64,000 nucleotides of DNA from Gibbula magus (GCA_936450465.1 OW388300.1:43060358-43124357), one strand, 5' to 3'. Shown: positions 8,421-21,715, counted from the stretch's first letter. Program-made: numbers and translations. The notes: generated by a model not told the origin, from the sequence alone.

Positions 8421-11400
8421 GTATATATACCTTGACCATTGTGGATTATAAATTGTAAATAATAGAAACCACATGGAAAATGCCTGTCTGTCTTAATCTA
8501 AGAGATATGAATAATGCATTACCTGATGATCTACAGAGCCAATGGCTATATTTCTATTTAACAACATTAACTTCAGAAGAAGATTCATCCACTTCAAGGG
8601 CATTTTTGACAATCACTTTGATCAAAACAATAACTTAAGTATCATCAGAGAACACTGGCCCACTCTGTTTTGAACAAATACACATTTATGCAGTTTATCT
8701 AGATATATACATTTTATGTCAGATGTTTAGGTACAAATATTCAGTTATATTACATATTAAATTCTAGATGTACATTTATCTGCATGTTCAATAACACTCC
8801 ACTAGATTAGAGATGCGTTTCCTTCAAACCAATACAAGGTATGTTTGTTCACTATACAGCTGGCATGTACTTGATTCGTATGCAGAGCTTGGATAAGGTT
8901 CTGATGGGAAAATAAATTTAACTAGATATGTTATGCGTTTTGATCTTGTCAGCAATTCTATTTGCAATTTTATAGAGAGGTACTCCATTGCTAATTTAAA
9001 AACAGGAGTTTGAAACTCTTCTTTTTCAGAGGGTCCCAAAAAGTCATATCTTTTCTGTAACAGTTTCTTGAATTATTCATTGATAAAAACATTTTATTGA
9101 ACATGAAGTTTTATAGAATATGAAGCCTTTATGATTCATAAAATAGCATAAAGTGTCTTAACTTTTTTTCAGATATTTACTGGTAGTTCAATTCCAATTG
9201 TCTAGGTAAAAACATGAAAAAACATAAACAATTTTACTCAAATTACTAAAATACTCAAAATTTGAACAAAAATATTTTTAAACGTTTACCTATTTTCGCC
9301 TTATTGATGTATATAGTATTATATTGTCATGTCTAATACTAAATGTATTCTATTGCACTGCGCAACACAAATATCATAAACTTGTCTTCAGTCCTGTGTG
9401 TGTGATCCTTAAGCTGCAATCCCAACCAACCATTCTATACAGGCCGTCTAGCGCTGCCTGAAACATATAGTTTTTACAAATATCATAAAGAATGAAAGCG
9501 GTCATTTGAAATAAAAAAACCTGGGAACTGAATAAACTATGACTCCTAAAACAACACACACATAGCTATAATAGTTTTCCAAAAGCCTATTCAAAATTAA
9601 CTTACCGGTATACACATTAAAGAATTGGTATGAGAACACATACCTTTATGATACCGGTAGTCATATTTTTAAAAAATCAGAAATCTGTCAAAGAAAGGAG
9701 GGTATCTGATAAAAAGTAAAGACCTATACACTTGTCAGAGAGTCGCTTCAGATACATCAATCTACTGATGAACAAGACACATACTGGGAAGGGTGTATTT
9801 ATTGGGGGGCTGATTCGTAGGTACGTTGATGGCTATTTCCATGGAAACAAGTGGGTTTCTTGTTAATTAAGAGGTATAAGTCTGCATCAACATAACTTGT
9901 TTACAACAGTTCCGAGGTAAATAAGAGCAACGCTTAGGAAGAAACTTCTACATACGAATATTTAGAATATCTTGCAAAGAATTTCAAAATATAGTAAATT
10001 TTATTTCAAAAATATTTTGTGAGATATAATTTCTTAATAATAATTTCTTTCTTGAAGCGAAGTGAAATACTTTAATTTGAGAAAAATCATAAAGGTTTTT
10101 GAACAAAAGATACATGCACTTGCATATTTTTAGGAGTGAACAGATTTTTTAGAAAAAAATAAATAAAAGCTATAGATTAAAATGTTCTTATCCTAAAATC
10201 AGAACCATTAAATTTTTAAAATCTTTATAAAAAGTCAAGTTAACATAAATGAATTGGACTCAAATACATATAAAAAATGTCAAGAACAAGCAAATCAAAG
10301 TCAATATTGAATATCAATATGACACCTTTTTCAAAAGATCAAGTCTTCATCACAATACCATTTGGTTTTGACATCCAATATTGTTTATTGTTTTGTTAAG
10401 AAGGACTAATTTCCTGAGGAAACTCAAGGGAATATACTATTTCCTTGACAACTCCCAGCCAGCCCTCAAAACCATCAGAACCATACATAATACATTCAGT
10501 CTGCTCTCCAGACTCAGAACAAATCCATTTATACCTGATTCAAGGCTATAAACGATCCTAAATGTTTAGTTCTTAATATCATAATTACATATGTAACTGA
10601 TATTACCCTTATAAGCAAAGCATATAAATTTATTGCAATAATCTTTTTTTTTAAATTTAATAAAAATAAAAAGTTTCAATTGCATATTTCTGATAAGATT
10701 TCATGTTAGTATCTTGCCGTATCTATGATGGCATCATCAGAAATTTACTCATTAACCTGATACATCTACAAAAAGCATGTACGTATCATCTTGTCAGGGA
10801 TCAAGTAAATGATAACAGTTGTATTAGAGTCTCATTCTTGTCAGAACCAAACAATATGTCTGATTTGCAAGGATCTTGAGGATATCATATTTCCACTCAT
10901 AAACTTATTATATGCACTCCATCAATACATATGATGATGGACGTATCAGAGTCAATGCTCTTGTTAGAAGTAGACAGTCATGTGGAAAGCATTATCCCTC
11001 TACATCACAAGAGTGTAAGTAGTTGTGTGGAAACAATCAGCAACAAGTAACTGGCAGCAATCATCACCTTTTGTTTTTGTTAAGACACAGGTTATTGACA
11101 TTGCCTGCAAGTTGTAGGGAAATAGTACCACATCATTTGTAAGTTGTAGGAAGTAGTATAATCTGAGGCTAAAGCAAATCTGGCAATACTTTATTTATGT
11201 GCCCCGGTTGCCTTTTCTTTCAACATATCGTAGGATTATTGTCATCGTCTATTTCTCGATTGGCACATATCTAATCTTAGCTTTCTTAAAATGTAGTATG
11301 TAATCAATTTCAAGAGTTTTCAAAGTTATTTTTACCGTTTAATTACGATTTGCCATTCAAGCAATCTATGTAACTTTTAAGCTCCATTAAGTCGTTCTTG

Positions 11401-12480
11401 TATATTGTTGCTTGATGAGCCCGTTGGGGCATTTGTGGAATTGGTCGAGAAGAGAAATTGTCCTGTTTCCGTGGCGACTAGTATACTAAGAGTTGATGAC
11501 TTTATAAGGCAATAAAATCTCTTTGATGAAAAGTAGAGTTATTTGAAAAGGATTGAGGAACTTTAAATCTGCTCCATTAAATCTAGGATTGAATCGGTTT
11601 TAGAAACATTTGGCATTTTCCAATTATGATAAGGCCATGAATATTATGGTATTACTTTCTTACTGGCGCCTCCGTGTTTGCAAATGTTTGCACTGTAGAA
11701 TGCAATTTGGCACCATGGCATTTCAAGCTTTCTGTTAGAGTATTTAAGAATTGTTGATATTCAGTTGTATAATGATATCAAAATGCATTAAATTGAAATT
11801 AAGCAAGTTTTTAGAAGAGGAACATGAAAAGTGTCATAGATTCCATAACTAAAAATTTTAAATATCATATCATCTAACATCCGTTTCAGCTCATCAAGCC
11901 TAAGGTTTTTTTTGTTACAAGTTACAAGAAACAAGATATTTACTCATGTGCAGGGTTATTTTAGAGTTTCATATTTATTTTCATACCAGGAAAAATAAGG
12001 ACTCAGGATTCCATCTCTTGACAAGTATAAAGCAGATACAGTAGATGTAGGTAAGTCATCAAGATTCCTGGAGACATTGATAGATGTTGTACTATGTAGG
12101 GTTAATGGCTTTCTGGCAAAAAATCATTGTGTTGATGTACGTGCATGTGAAGTTTACAGAAAACAGGATACATGTTTTGACATCAAATTTATCAAGGTAA
12201 ACTTTCAACCTTTTTAGCCAGTGACTCAGCGAGCAAAAATAGAAACAAGAACTTTCCAAGAATTCCTTGTTTTCAGTGGTATAAGATGACAAAAACACAC
12301 TCCCCAGTTCCCCTCATGTGTTTTCTAGCTAGAAGTGGGGCAAGTATTTGATCTTGTTGATGTTGTTTGTATAACTTCGGTAAAATGATGGATATGTCAT
12401 GGCAAATTACTCTACAGAGAAGTAAATATGGTATGCTAAATGATTTATATTCTTACTGATGTCAATGTTCTATGAGGGAT
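8421..12480. other. 4 kb without recognisable gene
   Basis: AT-rich, no reading frame above ~70 codons and no coding-like composition. A few short ACCGGTA-type words recur. I see no RNA gene or terminal repeats. Diverged repeats may be present that I cannot pick out by eye. Confidence 0.5.
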
Positions 12481-12481
12481 T

Positions 12482-12702
12482 GGGGGCGGGATAGCCCAGT
12501 GGGTTGCATGTGTTCGGCAAGAGGTCCAGGGTTCGATTCCCACCAGGAGCCACCATGAATTTCTCTGCAGTGCCACCCATGGTTCACTAGTTCCAGCCGA
12601 TGCTTGCAGGTTTCATCACAGTACAAAGCCACAATGGTGTTGTGGGATTTCTCACTGCAATTATACTAGGAGCCATGAGTTAATCTTGAAAGCTCAAATC
12701 AT
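12482..12702 (+). mobile_element. tRNA-derived SINE, family A (second copy)
   Basis: Head 'ggggcgggatagcccagtgg' with B box 'gggttcgattcccacc', then 'ccatggttcactagttcc', 'gatgcttgcaggtttcatc' and 'ctcactgcaattatactagg', matching 882-1185 with an internal deletion of the 'gagaactgttc' block. Confidence 0.85.
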
Positions 12703-12824
12703 ATCAGCTGGAGGCAATGTTTATTAGGAATTATAAAGATTCTCTTTATGGACAGTGTTAAAAAAGGATACTTTATGAGAACAATGATAAATATATTTAA
12801 GGTCAACTTTACCATATTATGTGT

Positions 12825-13012
12825 CCCCCCTCACACCAAAGGAGACATATTGTTTTTGTTACCTTCGGGGTTGAATTTCAGGGTGTCGCCCCCGAACCTG
12901 TTTGCATGTCAGTTCTCTCTCAGTTCTCAAAGTTGATGGACCCTTTCAGGAATCGAACTCCAGACCTTGTGATCTGAAGCCAAGTTCATTAACCACTGCG
13001 CCCCACCTCCCT
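12825..13012 (-). mobile_element. tRNA-derived SINE on the minus strand
   Basis: Read on the minus strand it starts 'ggggcgcagtggttaatgaa' (A box) and has the B box 'gttcgattcc' 40 bases later, followed by a GC-rich body ('gttcgggggcgacaccctg') ending near 'ggtgtgaggggggacac'. It lies tail-on to the family A SINE just upstream but has a different body. Confidence 0.75.
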
Positions 13013-16000
13013 CCCCGGAGTAATGACCTTGCAACTGTATTGTACTCTTGGTCCAACAATTAATGTATTTTGGTCTATCAAAACCAGAACCCCCTTATTT
13101 CACACTAAACTGTTTCAGTACCCATTTAGTGTCAGCACTTGGTTATTTCAGACCCAGGGCCATTAATCATTTCTACAACAGGTGCATCGCTCAAGTTGTC
13201 CACAAATATGTTTTCAGTAATTGGATGAGAAATTGATCTTTCATATTTTTAGTACCAGATACAATTTAACAAAGTATAAAAATGAAGGTTTATTTACGAT
13301 AGTGTAAGTAGTATATACCGGTAATGTCTCTTTAAAATAGATTTATAACTGAATGGGTCAATTATCAACTCAGAATAGATTAATAATGCTATCTTTTGAT
13401 TTATTCCACAAAGCAGTTGTATTTAGCATATATTGTTTCCAAAATTATGATTTATAGCTTGTTAATGTATTCTTCTCTGAACCAATAGACATATCTCTTA
13501 AAAATAACTGGATTTTTTCATTCATTGCAAAAGCTATTGTATTGTCTATAGTTTTGATAGATAGTTAAGTCGGCACTGTACCAGTTTTGTTATAGTATTC
13601 TGTTTGCTAGAAAAAAGATAAAATTTCATGTTATCATTGTTTTCCAAAACAGTTATTTTGCTTAATAATTATGTTGTCTGATGGACATGAATTTATAACT
13701 GATTATTTGATTTGTCTCCAGACAGTTAACAGCAACTAGAAATGAAATGTATTGATCATGAACTTAATATTTTAACCTATTTTTTAAATAACTGTAGGGA
13801 GTATATATACATGTCCAAAAAACATTATAACACAACGATTGAGTACATTTCAAACAATAAATGGCATTAAATCATAACATAGATCATTTATGACTGACTT
13901 TCTTAATTGTTCTAAAAAAAGATATATGGTATGGTTGGGACAGTTTCTCTGTCATAATCCATAATAAACTTTGATATTGGTGTTCATGAACTCACTTTCT
14001 AGACTAACTAGCAATTAATCCAAGCAGAAGAAGAAATCCAAAGACCGTAGAACAGTTATCCACTCATTTATTTACAGGAACAATATGTAATGTTATAATA
14101 GATGAGTCAGTTTGAATTCTGACTTCCATTTCTACCCCATGATAGCCATATGAAGTCTTTCTCTAGTCTGAAATTGACCTTTAAACTGTTTTGATTCCTG
14201 TTTTTAAGAAATCAAGAGACCAGATTTACAAAACACTTCTTATCAGTCAGAAAACATGGAGTTGCGCAGGATTTTTCTACGAGATAAAGGCATATCATGC
14301 CACCAGAGCTATGTGTATCTTATTCCCTCTTGGATCCATTGACGGCAACCGGCCAATCAGATTCCCTCTTACATCACAGAATAGAAATCTGCAGCAACAT
14401 GTGTTTAGGTGCTACTTCACTGGAAGGCCAACTCCAGGAAAGTTGGTGTTGATGATCTGTCGAGGTTAGACTAGACGGGTTTGTGTGTACTTTGTGTACT
14501 TTGTGTATTTGAGGAATAACTAAGGAACTATGGATATATGGCAGGATGGACATGTTTGAAATCAGGTATGTGTATTCAGATACTTTAGGGGTTAGGGTTG
14601 TATACTTTACACTTTAGTTCAGTATATATATCTTATCAACTTGATGGATTCAAGAAATGATACTAGTTTATCGGCATACACTCTATAGATTTGAGAGAAC
14701 GGCTAGGACTTGCCTGAAATGTGTCAGAGCTATGAGAGGAGTGTGGGGGGGGGGGGGGGGGAGGTATGTTGGGTTTTTGAAAAGTTTTGCATGTAAATAA
14801 TGACAAACCCCACGGGTGACCTCCAGGTTTAACACGCAGTGCTGTATTCGGTTTAAACATATTTATTTCCAAAACGAAGGAACTGGATTGGTAAACAAGC
14901 AAATGGTTGGTAATATTTGGGTTCCTGAAACACTTCCAGTGTACTACCACAAACCAATTTGTTATAGGGGATATAAGTAATATAATATGAGCAAAAAGAA
15001 CTAGAAAATCGGATATATCAAAGTATTTTGAACAATCCTTAATATTTTTTAACCCTTTTGGAAAAGGATCAGCATCCTGTTGACTTGTGTTTGGTTAATG
15101 GAGTGTTTTATCATTTCATCTAAGAACAAGCAATAATGGATATTATCAAAACAGACCCTTGACTCTAACAGAATGTATGGTATAGACTGGCATCCTGCTA
15201 GGTGCAGAATTGTGTGTAGATGTGTATAAGTTCAGTGAAATCGAGTAATGAATGCTTTTGTTCTTTACAAGCATTTAGAAGTTGGTTAGATGAGAGAAAG
15301 AGAAGTGAACTGTTTCCTGTTTTTAAGTGAATCAAATGAAATAGAATGAGTAATAAAGAAATTATTACACTCAAAAGGGGCCATATGATTTTTATGAAAC
15401 TCATGCAAATTTACATATAACTCTCTCACTCGAACAATATGAGAATTCACACTAGTTAATAAAAGACATTTCGGTTAATAATCTCTATGTATAGTTTCTT
15501 CATTAAAGCACAGAAAGTTGAAAGTGGGCTACTCCAATAATCAATCCCCAGCCTGATATAGTAAAAGATTGTAGGTAGGGTAGCTAGACTCTCTATATCA
15601 TTGATCAGTACATTGCAGGCTTTCTAGGCATGCAGTGTTTTGTAACTTGATCATGCTGTTTTGACTTGACTCTATATCAGCAAGCAGAAACAAATTTGCT
15701 TAATAAAACTTTGTTATATTTTGATATGTAATTAGATAAAATTATTTACTGGCTCAAGGTGTTTATTTAAATGCATACTGATTGATTACTTTAAATACAA
15801 TTGAAAAACTTGTTACTGTGAAAAAGTTTGATAGTGCAAGTGTTTAGACCTTTTAAAACTTTTAAATCTGTGTAGGATTGTTGCTTTATAGCAAGAGTTG
15901 ATCAAACGTTTTGAAATCTTTTCTAAGATGCCTAGCGGTTACAACAATAAAAAAAAAAGTACTTTTATTGCGTCCTCGTGCTTTGACTATAAAGGTTCAG

Positions 16001-16529
16001 GGCAAAACTATACTTTATTACAAAACACATTGGGGTACAGCAAACTTTATTTCTTAAATGATGGTCCTGGTGATTGTGTATGTTCGATGTTGTATATGGT
16101 GTCAACATGACTTCAAGTAAATGAACTGGTATGTTCAATAACACTGAACCAAGGGGAAAACAGGTGAAAGGTCATCAGTTGATAACTAGGTAAAGACCAA
16201 GTGTTCAGTAACTGTGTAGATAGTGCAGGTATATTTGTTCGTATGTTGAATCACGGAAGTTGGAATAGTTAGCTGGTTATGTTTGAGTGGTTGTAAATCT
16301 AGTGCAGGCTGTGTGAGATCACTTTGAATCACATTGAATGAATAGTTAGCTGGTAATGTTTGAGTGTTTTGTACTCTTTCGACTAACAGTTTGCATTGCA
16401 ACTTGGGAGTACAGTACACAAACCTTTTGATGATATATTGATGTAAATCTTGTTTGCCCAACAATTGTTCTTGTATAATAATAATAATAACACAAAACAG
16501 TGTACATTGGAAATTTGGTTTGTACATTT
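13013..16529. other. 3.5 kb without recognisable gene
   Basis: AT-rich. A 16-base G run lies at about 14746-14761. A segment at 14190-14470 is slightly more GC-rich with a 92-codon frame and a CCAAT motif ('ggccaatcagattcc', about 14351), but nothing identifies it as a gene. Confidence 0.5.
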
Positions 16530-16700
16530 TGCACCCGGCAGCCATTAAGCGTTGTTCTGTGCTTGCTAAGTGTCAAGCAAGAAAGCAACATCTTTTAATG
16601 TCTTTTGGTATGACACGACCGGGAAATCGAATCCCGGTCTTCCTGGTGATGAGCGGACACTCTACCAACTGAACTATATCCTCGGTCACCCATAGATACA
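16530..16700 (-). mobile_element. tRNA-derived SINE, family B
   Basis: Minus-strand head 'gaggatatagttcagttggt' followed by 'agagtgtccgctcatcacc' and B box 'gggattcgatttcccgg', a near-complete tRNA-like 5' end. The body ('gtcataccaaaagacatt', 'ttgcttgcttgacac') matches a second minus-strand copy at 36060-36240. Confidence 0.83.
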
Positions 16701-16912
16701 CAAAACCAAACTGGTGTGTGTGGTGTTCTATATAGATATGCTGTTTGTAGTATCTTCATGAATTCATATCTAGTTAAATCCCTCGCTGTTGGGCAACACG
16801 GAGAATCAATCATTAACTTGATATGGAGAAAGATTGACTGTTGGAGAACAATACTAAAGTGTTCTTACTAAAACTATGCAGTGCAAGTGGAGAGAATATA
16901 TGCTTACTGTTC

Positions 16913-17113
16913 TTAAAGGGACACTTCGTCGAGGATAAAAACGAGATCACTTTTATCTGCTTATGCTGGTCTTCTAACAAGTTAGGCTTCGCTATATTAT
17001 TAATTACTTCAATTGTCTGAAATTTGGGGTCTGTGACTCATTAGCAGACACGATAATCAGCATAGGTAAATAAAATTGATCTCATAATTATCCTCAACGC
17101 AGTGTCCCTTTAA
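16913..17113. mobile_element. TTAA-MITE family 1, copy 1
   Basis: Flanked by TTAA on both sides. Inverted ends 'agggacacttcgtcgaggat' and 'atcctcaacgcagtgtccct', extended by paired 'gagatca' and 'tgatctca' blocks. No reading frame. A second copy is at 56304-56548. TTAA duplication suggests mobilisation by a piggyBac-superfamily transposase, though the tips differ from those of E1/E2. Confidence 0.88.
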
Positions 17114-17960
17114 GACTTTGTGGATTTGAGGTAGAGGATCTTTTGATGTTTAAGAGTTAGGGTAGCGAGGATTTGAGGAAATGGACTTTGTAGAGCAAGA
17201 CCTGGATGTAGAAGAGTTAGCCAGGATTTGCTGAAATAGACTTTGTAACCTGGTTGTATGAGAGTTAGCCTAGTACAGTACATGTGACTTTTGCCAGTCT
17301 AATCTCACAACAGATACGGAGGTTGTGTGCCCATCACCAGGAATGAAGTCTCCTAGAGTTCCTGCATGTTGTGGTGAGTTACTCAACACTTGTATTCTAC
17401 ACGTTGAGTTCATGTGGAATACAATATAGTCGAATCAAGATCCACACCAGGTGTACTTAGAAAGTATTGTCAAATTAGTAGTATCTTCTCTGCCGAAGAA
17501 CATGTTCTTGAGGTCAAAGTTTATCAGGTTCTATTAGATCAATAGCAGCATTTTACCTGTTAATGAGGTAATATTCCAGGTATATTGGTGGTAAACCCTG
17601 GATTATCCCCTTTATTAACCATTAAGGATTCCTGAAAATCTGCCCCTGCAAAGGAATGCCTTGGCAGTATAATTATTTAGCATGTACCATGATTAATTTA
17701 TCAGGTAACGGTTTCATTGTTTCACTGATCCCTAGGAGGAGTTGAATATACCTACCTTCCTACTCAGCAGATCTACTTGTTTATTGCAGACTGACTTTAA
17801 TAGTTGTTCAGAAAAAGTTAATTCCTTGGAATAAAAGTATCAGATTTTTTTTATGAAGGACTTTTTTCCAGAGGACCTTTTTCTTATAATCATTTCACTC
17901 AGTCAATTATTTCTTCTTGGAATCTTGTTATAAATGAAAGATCTCCTATAGGAATCCATT
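17114..17960. other. No gene seen
   Basis: Short imperfect internal repetition near 17125-17290 ('ggatttgaggaaatggactttg', 'ggatttgctgaaatagactttg', 'gagttagcc'). Otherwise featureless. Confidence 0.5.
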
Positions 17961-18089
17961 TTGAAGTCCCTAATGCTACGTATTCAATTCAAGTCTGATG
18001 AATTTTACAGTGATGGCAGCATCGGAATTACCTGCTTGAATTGTTTATCAGCTACTAGTGTTTATATATCAGTTTGTCTCTCGAATAAC

Positions 18090-18161
18090 ATGGAAAATGT
18101 ACAGAACACATGTGTTGAATTAGAGAAGGAAATTTTAAAGCTGCCAAATACGCCTCATCAG
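18090..18161 (+). CDS. Candidate host coding exon with donor site
   Basis: An ATG in fair context (aacATGG) opens a frame encoding MENVQNTCVELEKEILKLPN plus TPHQ and ends at a perfect CAG/GTAAGT donor (18162-18167). The frame is also open upstream to 17961, so the exon could start earlier, for example after 'gatctcctatag' at 17951 or 'gaattttacag' at 18011. The peptide is charged and helix-like but matches no family I recognise. Confidence 0.33.
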
Positions 18162-18616
18162 GTAAGTGGAAGTAGACACTCAAATACCATGTTGAACTAA
18201 GCTCTTTACTAGGTGTGTGCAACACACATGTATGTTATTTCACAGTTATAGTTCATCGGATGTAATGTTTATTTTTTGTTGCATGTTTGATGTTATCTTA
18301 CAGTATTTTTCCATTTCTAGCCCATATCTGTTTGTGAAATGCACATTTATATTTTTTGTTGTGTTTTTCTACTGACTGGAATACACATTTCTATCTATTT
18401 TGTGGAAATTAAAATTACCTTCCATGAGATGAGTAATAGGAAGAGTCTATGAGAGAGGCTATTTTTCTTCAAAATGGGGAACAAAATCCATTCTGTGATA
18501 GGGGTGGTGATATTTGCAATTTAGTTTACTTTAGGCCAAATGAGATGTATGTGAAATTAATGTTTTATACATGTTTATGGCTTATGTTATATAACTTGAT
18601 TATATATATATATTAT

Positions 18617-19400
18617 ATACTTGAAGGTTAGATAGATACACATTTAATAGCAAATACACAATAAAGTTATAAGTGTATTGGTAAAATGATGTGTGAATAT
18701 ACAGATCTATATCTTATTATATACTTAATAGTTTAATACACTTTCAAGAACAAATACACAATAAAATTTAAAAGTGTATTGGTTAAAATGATGTTCAAAT
18801 ACACAGATCTATATCTAATTATATACTTTATGGTAAGATACACATTTAAGAACAAATACACAATTAAGACTATAAGTGTATTGTAATGATGTGGGGATAC
18901 ACATATCTTTATCTTATTATATATATATATGCTTGATGGTTTGATAGATACACAATCTAGAGCAAATACACAATTAACTCTATAAGTGTATTGGTTAAAT
19001 GATGTGTGAATATACAGGTCTGTATCTAATTATATACTTGATAGTTCGATACATAATCTAGAGCAAATACACAATTAAGACTATAAGTGTATTGGTTAAA
19101 TGATGTGTGAATATACAGATCTATATCTAGTAATAAACTTGATAGGTTGATACACAAACTAGAGCAAATGTTGTGGGGCAAATGATGTGTGATAGATACA
19201 CATTCTATAGCAAATACACAATTAAGACTATAAGTGTTTTGGTTAAAGGAAGTGTGAATATACAGATCTATATCTTATATATGATTAATGGTTTAATATA
19301 CACATTTAAGAGCAAATACACAGTTAAGTCTATAAGTGTATTGGTTAAATGATTTGTGAATATACAGGCCTATATCTAATTGTATACAAAACAATTGATA
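18617..19400. repeat. ~104-bp tandem array, about 8 units
   Basis: Unit landmarks 'gatacacatttaagagcaaa', 'tacacaattaagactataag', 'tgtattggttaaatgatgtg' and 'aatatacagatctatatct' recur at about 18634, 18740, 18836, 18945, 19046, 19150, 19195 (short unit) and 19297. Units are diverged but in register. No coding potential. Confidence 0.92.
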
Positions 19401-19590
19401 CATATTCCAGCGAGATACACAATCTTGTTACATCATATTTGAAGTTGAAGAATACCCATGGAGCCATGTTATAAAATCTTCTACATCTGTGAATATACAA
19501 CCATGTGATATACTCAACGTTCTGGTTGAATGCACATTTTATCGATGAACATCTCTCAAACTCTAACACATCTTAGTGCTAAGATCAATC

Positions 19591-19656
19591 TTAAAGGGAC
19601 CGTCATGTTGGGAAAATTCTCCATCTTGGTTTCCACAAATAGAACCTTCCTTTTAA
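19591..19656. mobile_element. Very short TTAA-flanked MITE relic (family 4-like)
   Basis: TTAA-'agggaccgtcatgttggg' and 'tttccacaaatagaaccttcct'-TTAA. The right half matches the family 4 right end ('gaaa..aatag/agaaccctcc'). Internal deletion derivative. Confidence 0.55.
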
Positions 19657-20412
19657 ACTAATCTTCTAAGATTTGTAGTCAGGCTCAAATAAGTTCTGTA
19701 TTAAGTGTTTCATAATATTAAATTTGGCTTTAATATGTACCGAAATACCATATGTACTAATTTTAGTTCAAATAATTTCTCTCATCTTGCATATTCATCC
19801 CAAATTGCCAAATACATTGTACATGATGAAACTTGAGCAACATCATTATACATGTACAGCACCAAAACTGCACGTCCTATTTAGATACACAGTAGTTATA
19901 TGACCCATTTAACCTTTTCAACCCAAAATTGTCTTTTGTCTGTATATTAGTTTTCAAAACTCTATTTGACTACTGGTAATTGATGCCAGCTACCCATGGT
20001 GCCTTTGATCAGAAATCGCAATTTTCACCTTTAGGTATTCACTAACTCGGTCAATTATTAATTGTAGTTTTCAGCAATTATCAGTACTTCTCGATTAAAT
20101 AACACAATTTGTAACAATTGATATATCATCCAAAACTGTGTTCCACAGGAGATATCGCTTGTGTGAGATCAAGCAATATCTCCTAGGAGATATTGTTTTT
20201 GCAGTAAATTTTGAACAATGCTATGTCGGCGTCAACTGCATGACATCACAATGCTTTTGCATCACCCAGTAACGACATCACAATGCTATCACATCATAAA
20301 TATGATGACATCACAATGCTATGACATCACCACATTGGAAGTTAAATGGCAGAGTGATGCTCAGAGATGTACACTATTTTCATTGAACGTAATAAGAATG
20401 ATTTTGGAAGAT
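19657..20412. other. No gene; short palindromes
   Basis: Contains an inverted pair at 20148-20200 ('ggagatatcgcttg', 'caagcaatatctcc') and repeated 'atgacatcacaatgct' words at 20239-20330. No credible gene. Confidence 0.55.
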
Positions 20413-20566
20413 AGATATAATCTCATCCTAATGTCTTCTGATATCAAATATATCAACCCTCGTTGATAAAAGTAAACATATCCTCGGCAAGCCTCGGATA
20501 TTTGTAACTTTTATCAACTCGTGTTGATATATTTGATATCAGGAGACACTTGGGTGAGATTCTCTA
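20413..20566. repeat. Long hairpin / fold-back element 1
   Basis: Arms of about 75 bp separated by only a few bases. Left arm landmarks 'ataatctcatcc', 'tgatatcaaatatatcaacc' and 'atatcctcggc' are mirrored on the right by 'gcctcggatat', 'tgttgatatatttgatatca' and 'gggtgagattc'. Such near-perfect pairing would extrude or transcribe as a hairpin. Confidence 0.88.
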
Positions 20567-20610
20567 TATATGTAATGCAACAACAGACTGGATGTCCCTT
20601 TAATGATGAA

Positions 20611-20785
20611 TACATAGAGGATATTTGACATGTCTCGTCGAATACCATGTATATCTCATCGAGTGAAGTAGAAAAGCATATTCTCACGAGTGGCGCAGCC
20701 ACGAGTGTAAATATATTTTTCTTCTTCACGAGATGAGATATACATTCGACGAGACGTGTCAAATGTTCTATTTATTAGATTTAAC
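20611..20785. repeat. Long hairpin / fold-back element 2
   Basis: Centre 'cacgagtggcgcagccacga'. Left arm 'ttgacatgtctcgtcgaat' and 'atatctcatcgagtgaag' pair with right arm 'cttcacgagatgagatat' and 'attcgacgagacgtgtcaa'. It lies only ~45 bp from hairpin 1 and is unrelated in sequence. Confidence 0.88.
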
Positions 20786-20865
20786 AAACCATGCAAATAG
20801 TTGGTAAATGACGTTCATTGTATAAGCAGAGCCTCCGAGATCGCCTTCCTTTCCACGGCCATCCT

Positions 20866-20965
20866 ATGACGTCATCATATTGTTATGATGACGTCGTTTG
20901 ATTGAACATGTTATTTGACTGAGTAGAATAACATGTTATTTCACTCAGTGAAAATAGGGATTTTA
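20866..20965. repeat. Short palindromes
   Basis: 'gacgtcatcatattgttatgatgacgtc' splits into two complementary halves around 'attgtt', and 'aacatgttatttgactgag' and 'aacatgttatttcactcag' are a direct pair next to it. Confidence 0.75.
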
Positions 20966-21042
20966 TTTTAACCGATAAATGCCGTATTTGACCACTGAAA
21001 ATTGAATAAATTCTCATCACCTATGTGTTAGATCTTTAGATC

Positions 21043-21188
21043 TTAAAGGGCGAGTTCTGTCGCCATATTGTATTTTTTTGCATTATGTGAAATTAAAACA
21101 CGCTATGCCGAATAATAACATATAAACAGGAATATCCTTCCGAATTTCGTTTCCAAAAAAAACTACCCCGATAGAACCCTCCTTTTAA
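21043..21188. mobile_element. TTAA-MITE family 4, short copy
   Basis: TTAA-'agggcgagttctgtcgcc' at the left and 'gatagaaccctcctt'-TTAA at the right. Internal 'tgtatttttttgcattatgtg' and 'ggaatatccttccgaatttc' match other family 4 copies. Confidence 0.82.
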
Positions 21189-21715
21189 GCCTTAATGTCA
21201 ATATTCACACCTACATAGTGTGGGATCTATCAGTAAACGGTTAACATGTGTTTAGGTTTTATCTTTCAAAGCATTTTACGCTATCTTGACGTCTTATGTA
21301 ATGTTTAGGTGATTAGATAACCTATATTTGTTTGTATTTTGTTTATCAACTGTAGACTTTATCACTTATTGTGTCATGTGTCAAAAGATACAAATATCAA
21401 GTGTGTGAGTAAGTATTACAAATTTACACTAATTTATATTTTGTAGTAAAAGCAGATATGTTGACCTTTTGCATTTATGTCCTCTTGTTTCTATATTTTT
21501 TAGAAAATAAGGCAATTTTATTTCAAAACAAAATTTCTTCAAGAAAACTACTGATAAAATGTGTTAATCTTCACATGTAGTCCACAGGCGATTTAAACTT
21601 TATTTTCAGATAAAATGTCTTCATTTAGAATACCATTCAGAAAATAGTTCCAGTCATACCTTTTTAACATGTAATCCATGGGCTATTTAAATTATATCTA
21701 AAATCAAAATTTTCA
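21189..21715. other. No gene seen
   Basis: AT-rich. A weak direct duplication ('aatcttcacatgtagtccac' and 'acctttttaacatgtaatcc' contexts near 21570 and 21660) is the only structure. Confidence 0.5.

Noticed and set aside
14191..14469. 92-codon frame with a nearby CCAAT motif
   Set aside because: No splice logic, no recognisable domain; a single CCAAT word is expected by chance.
16186..16545. 119-codon minus-strand frame
   Set aside because: Overlaps a SINE and an (ATT)n stretch; composition is not coding-like.
18617..19400. CRISPR-like array
   Set aside because: Units are ~104 bp, diverged throughout and without a short conserved repeat separated by unique spacers; the genome is eukaryotic.
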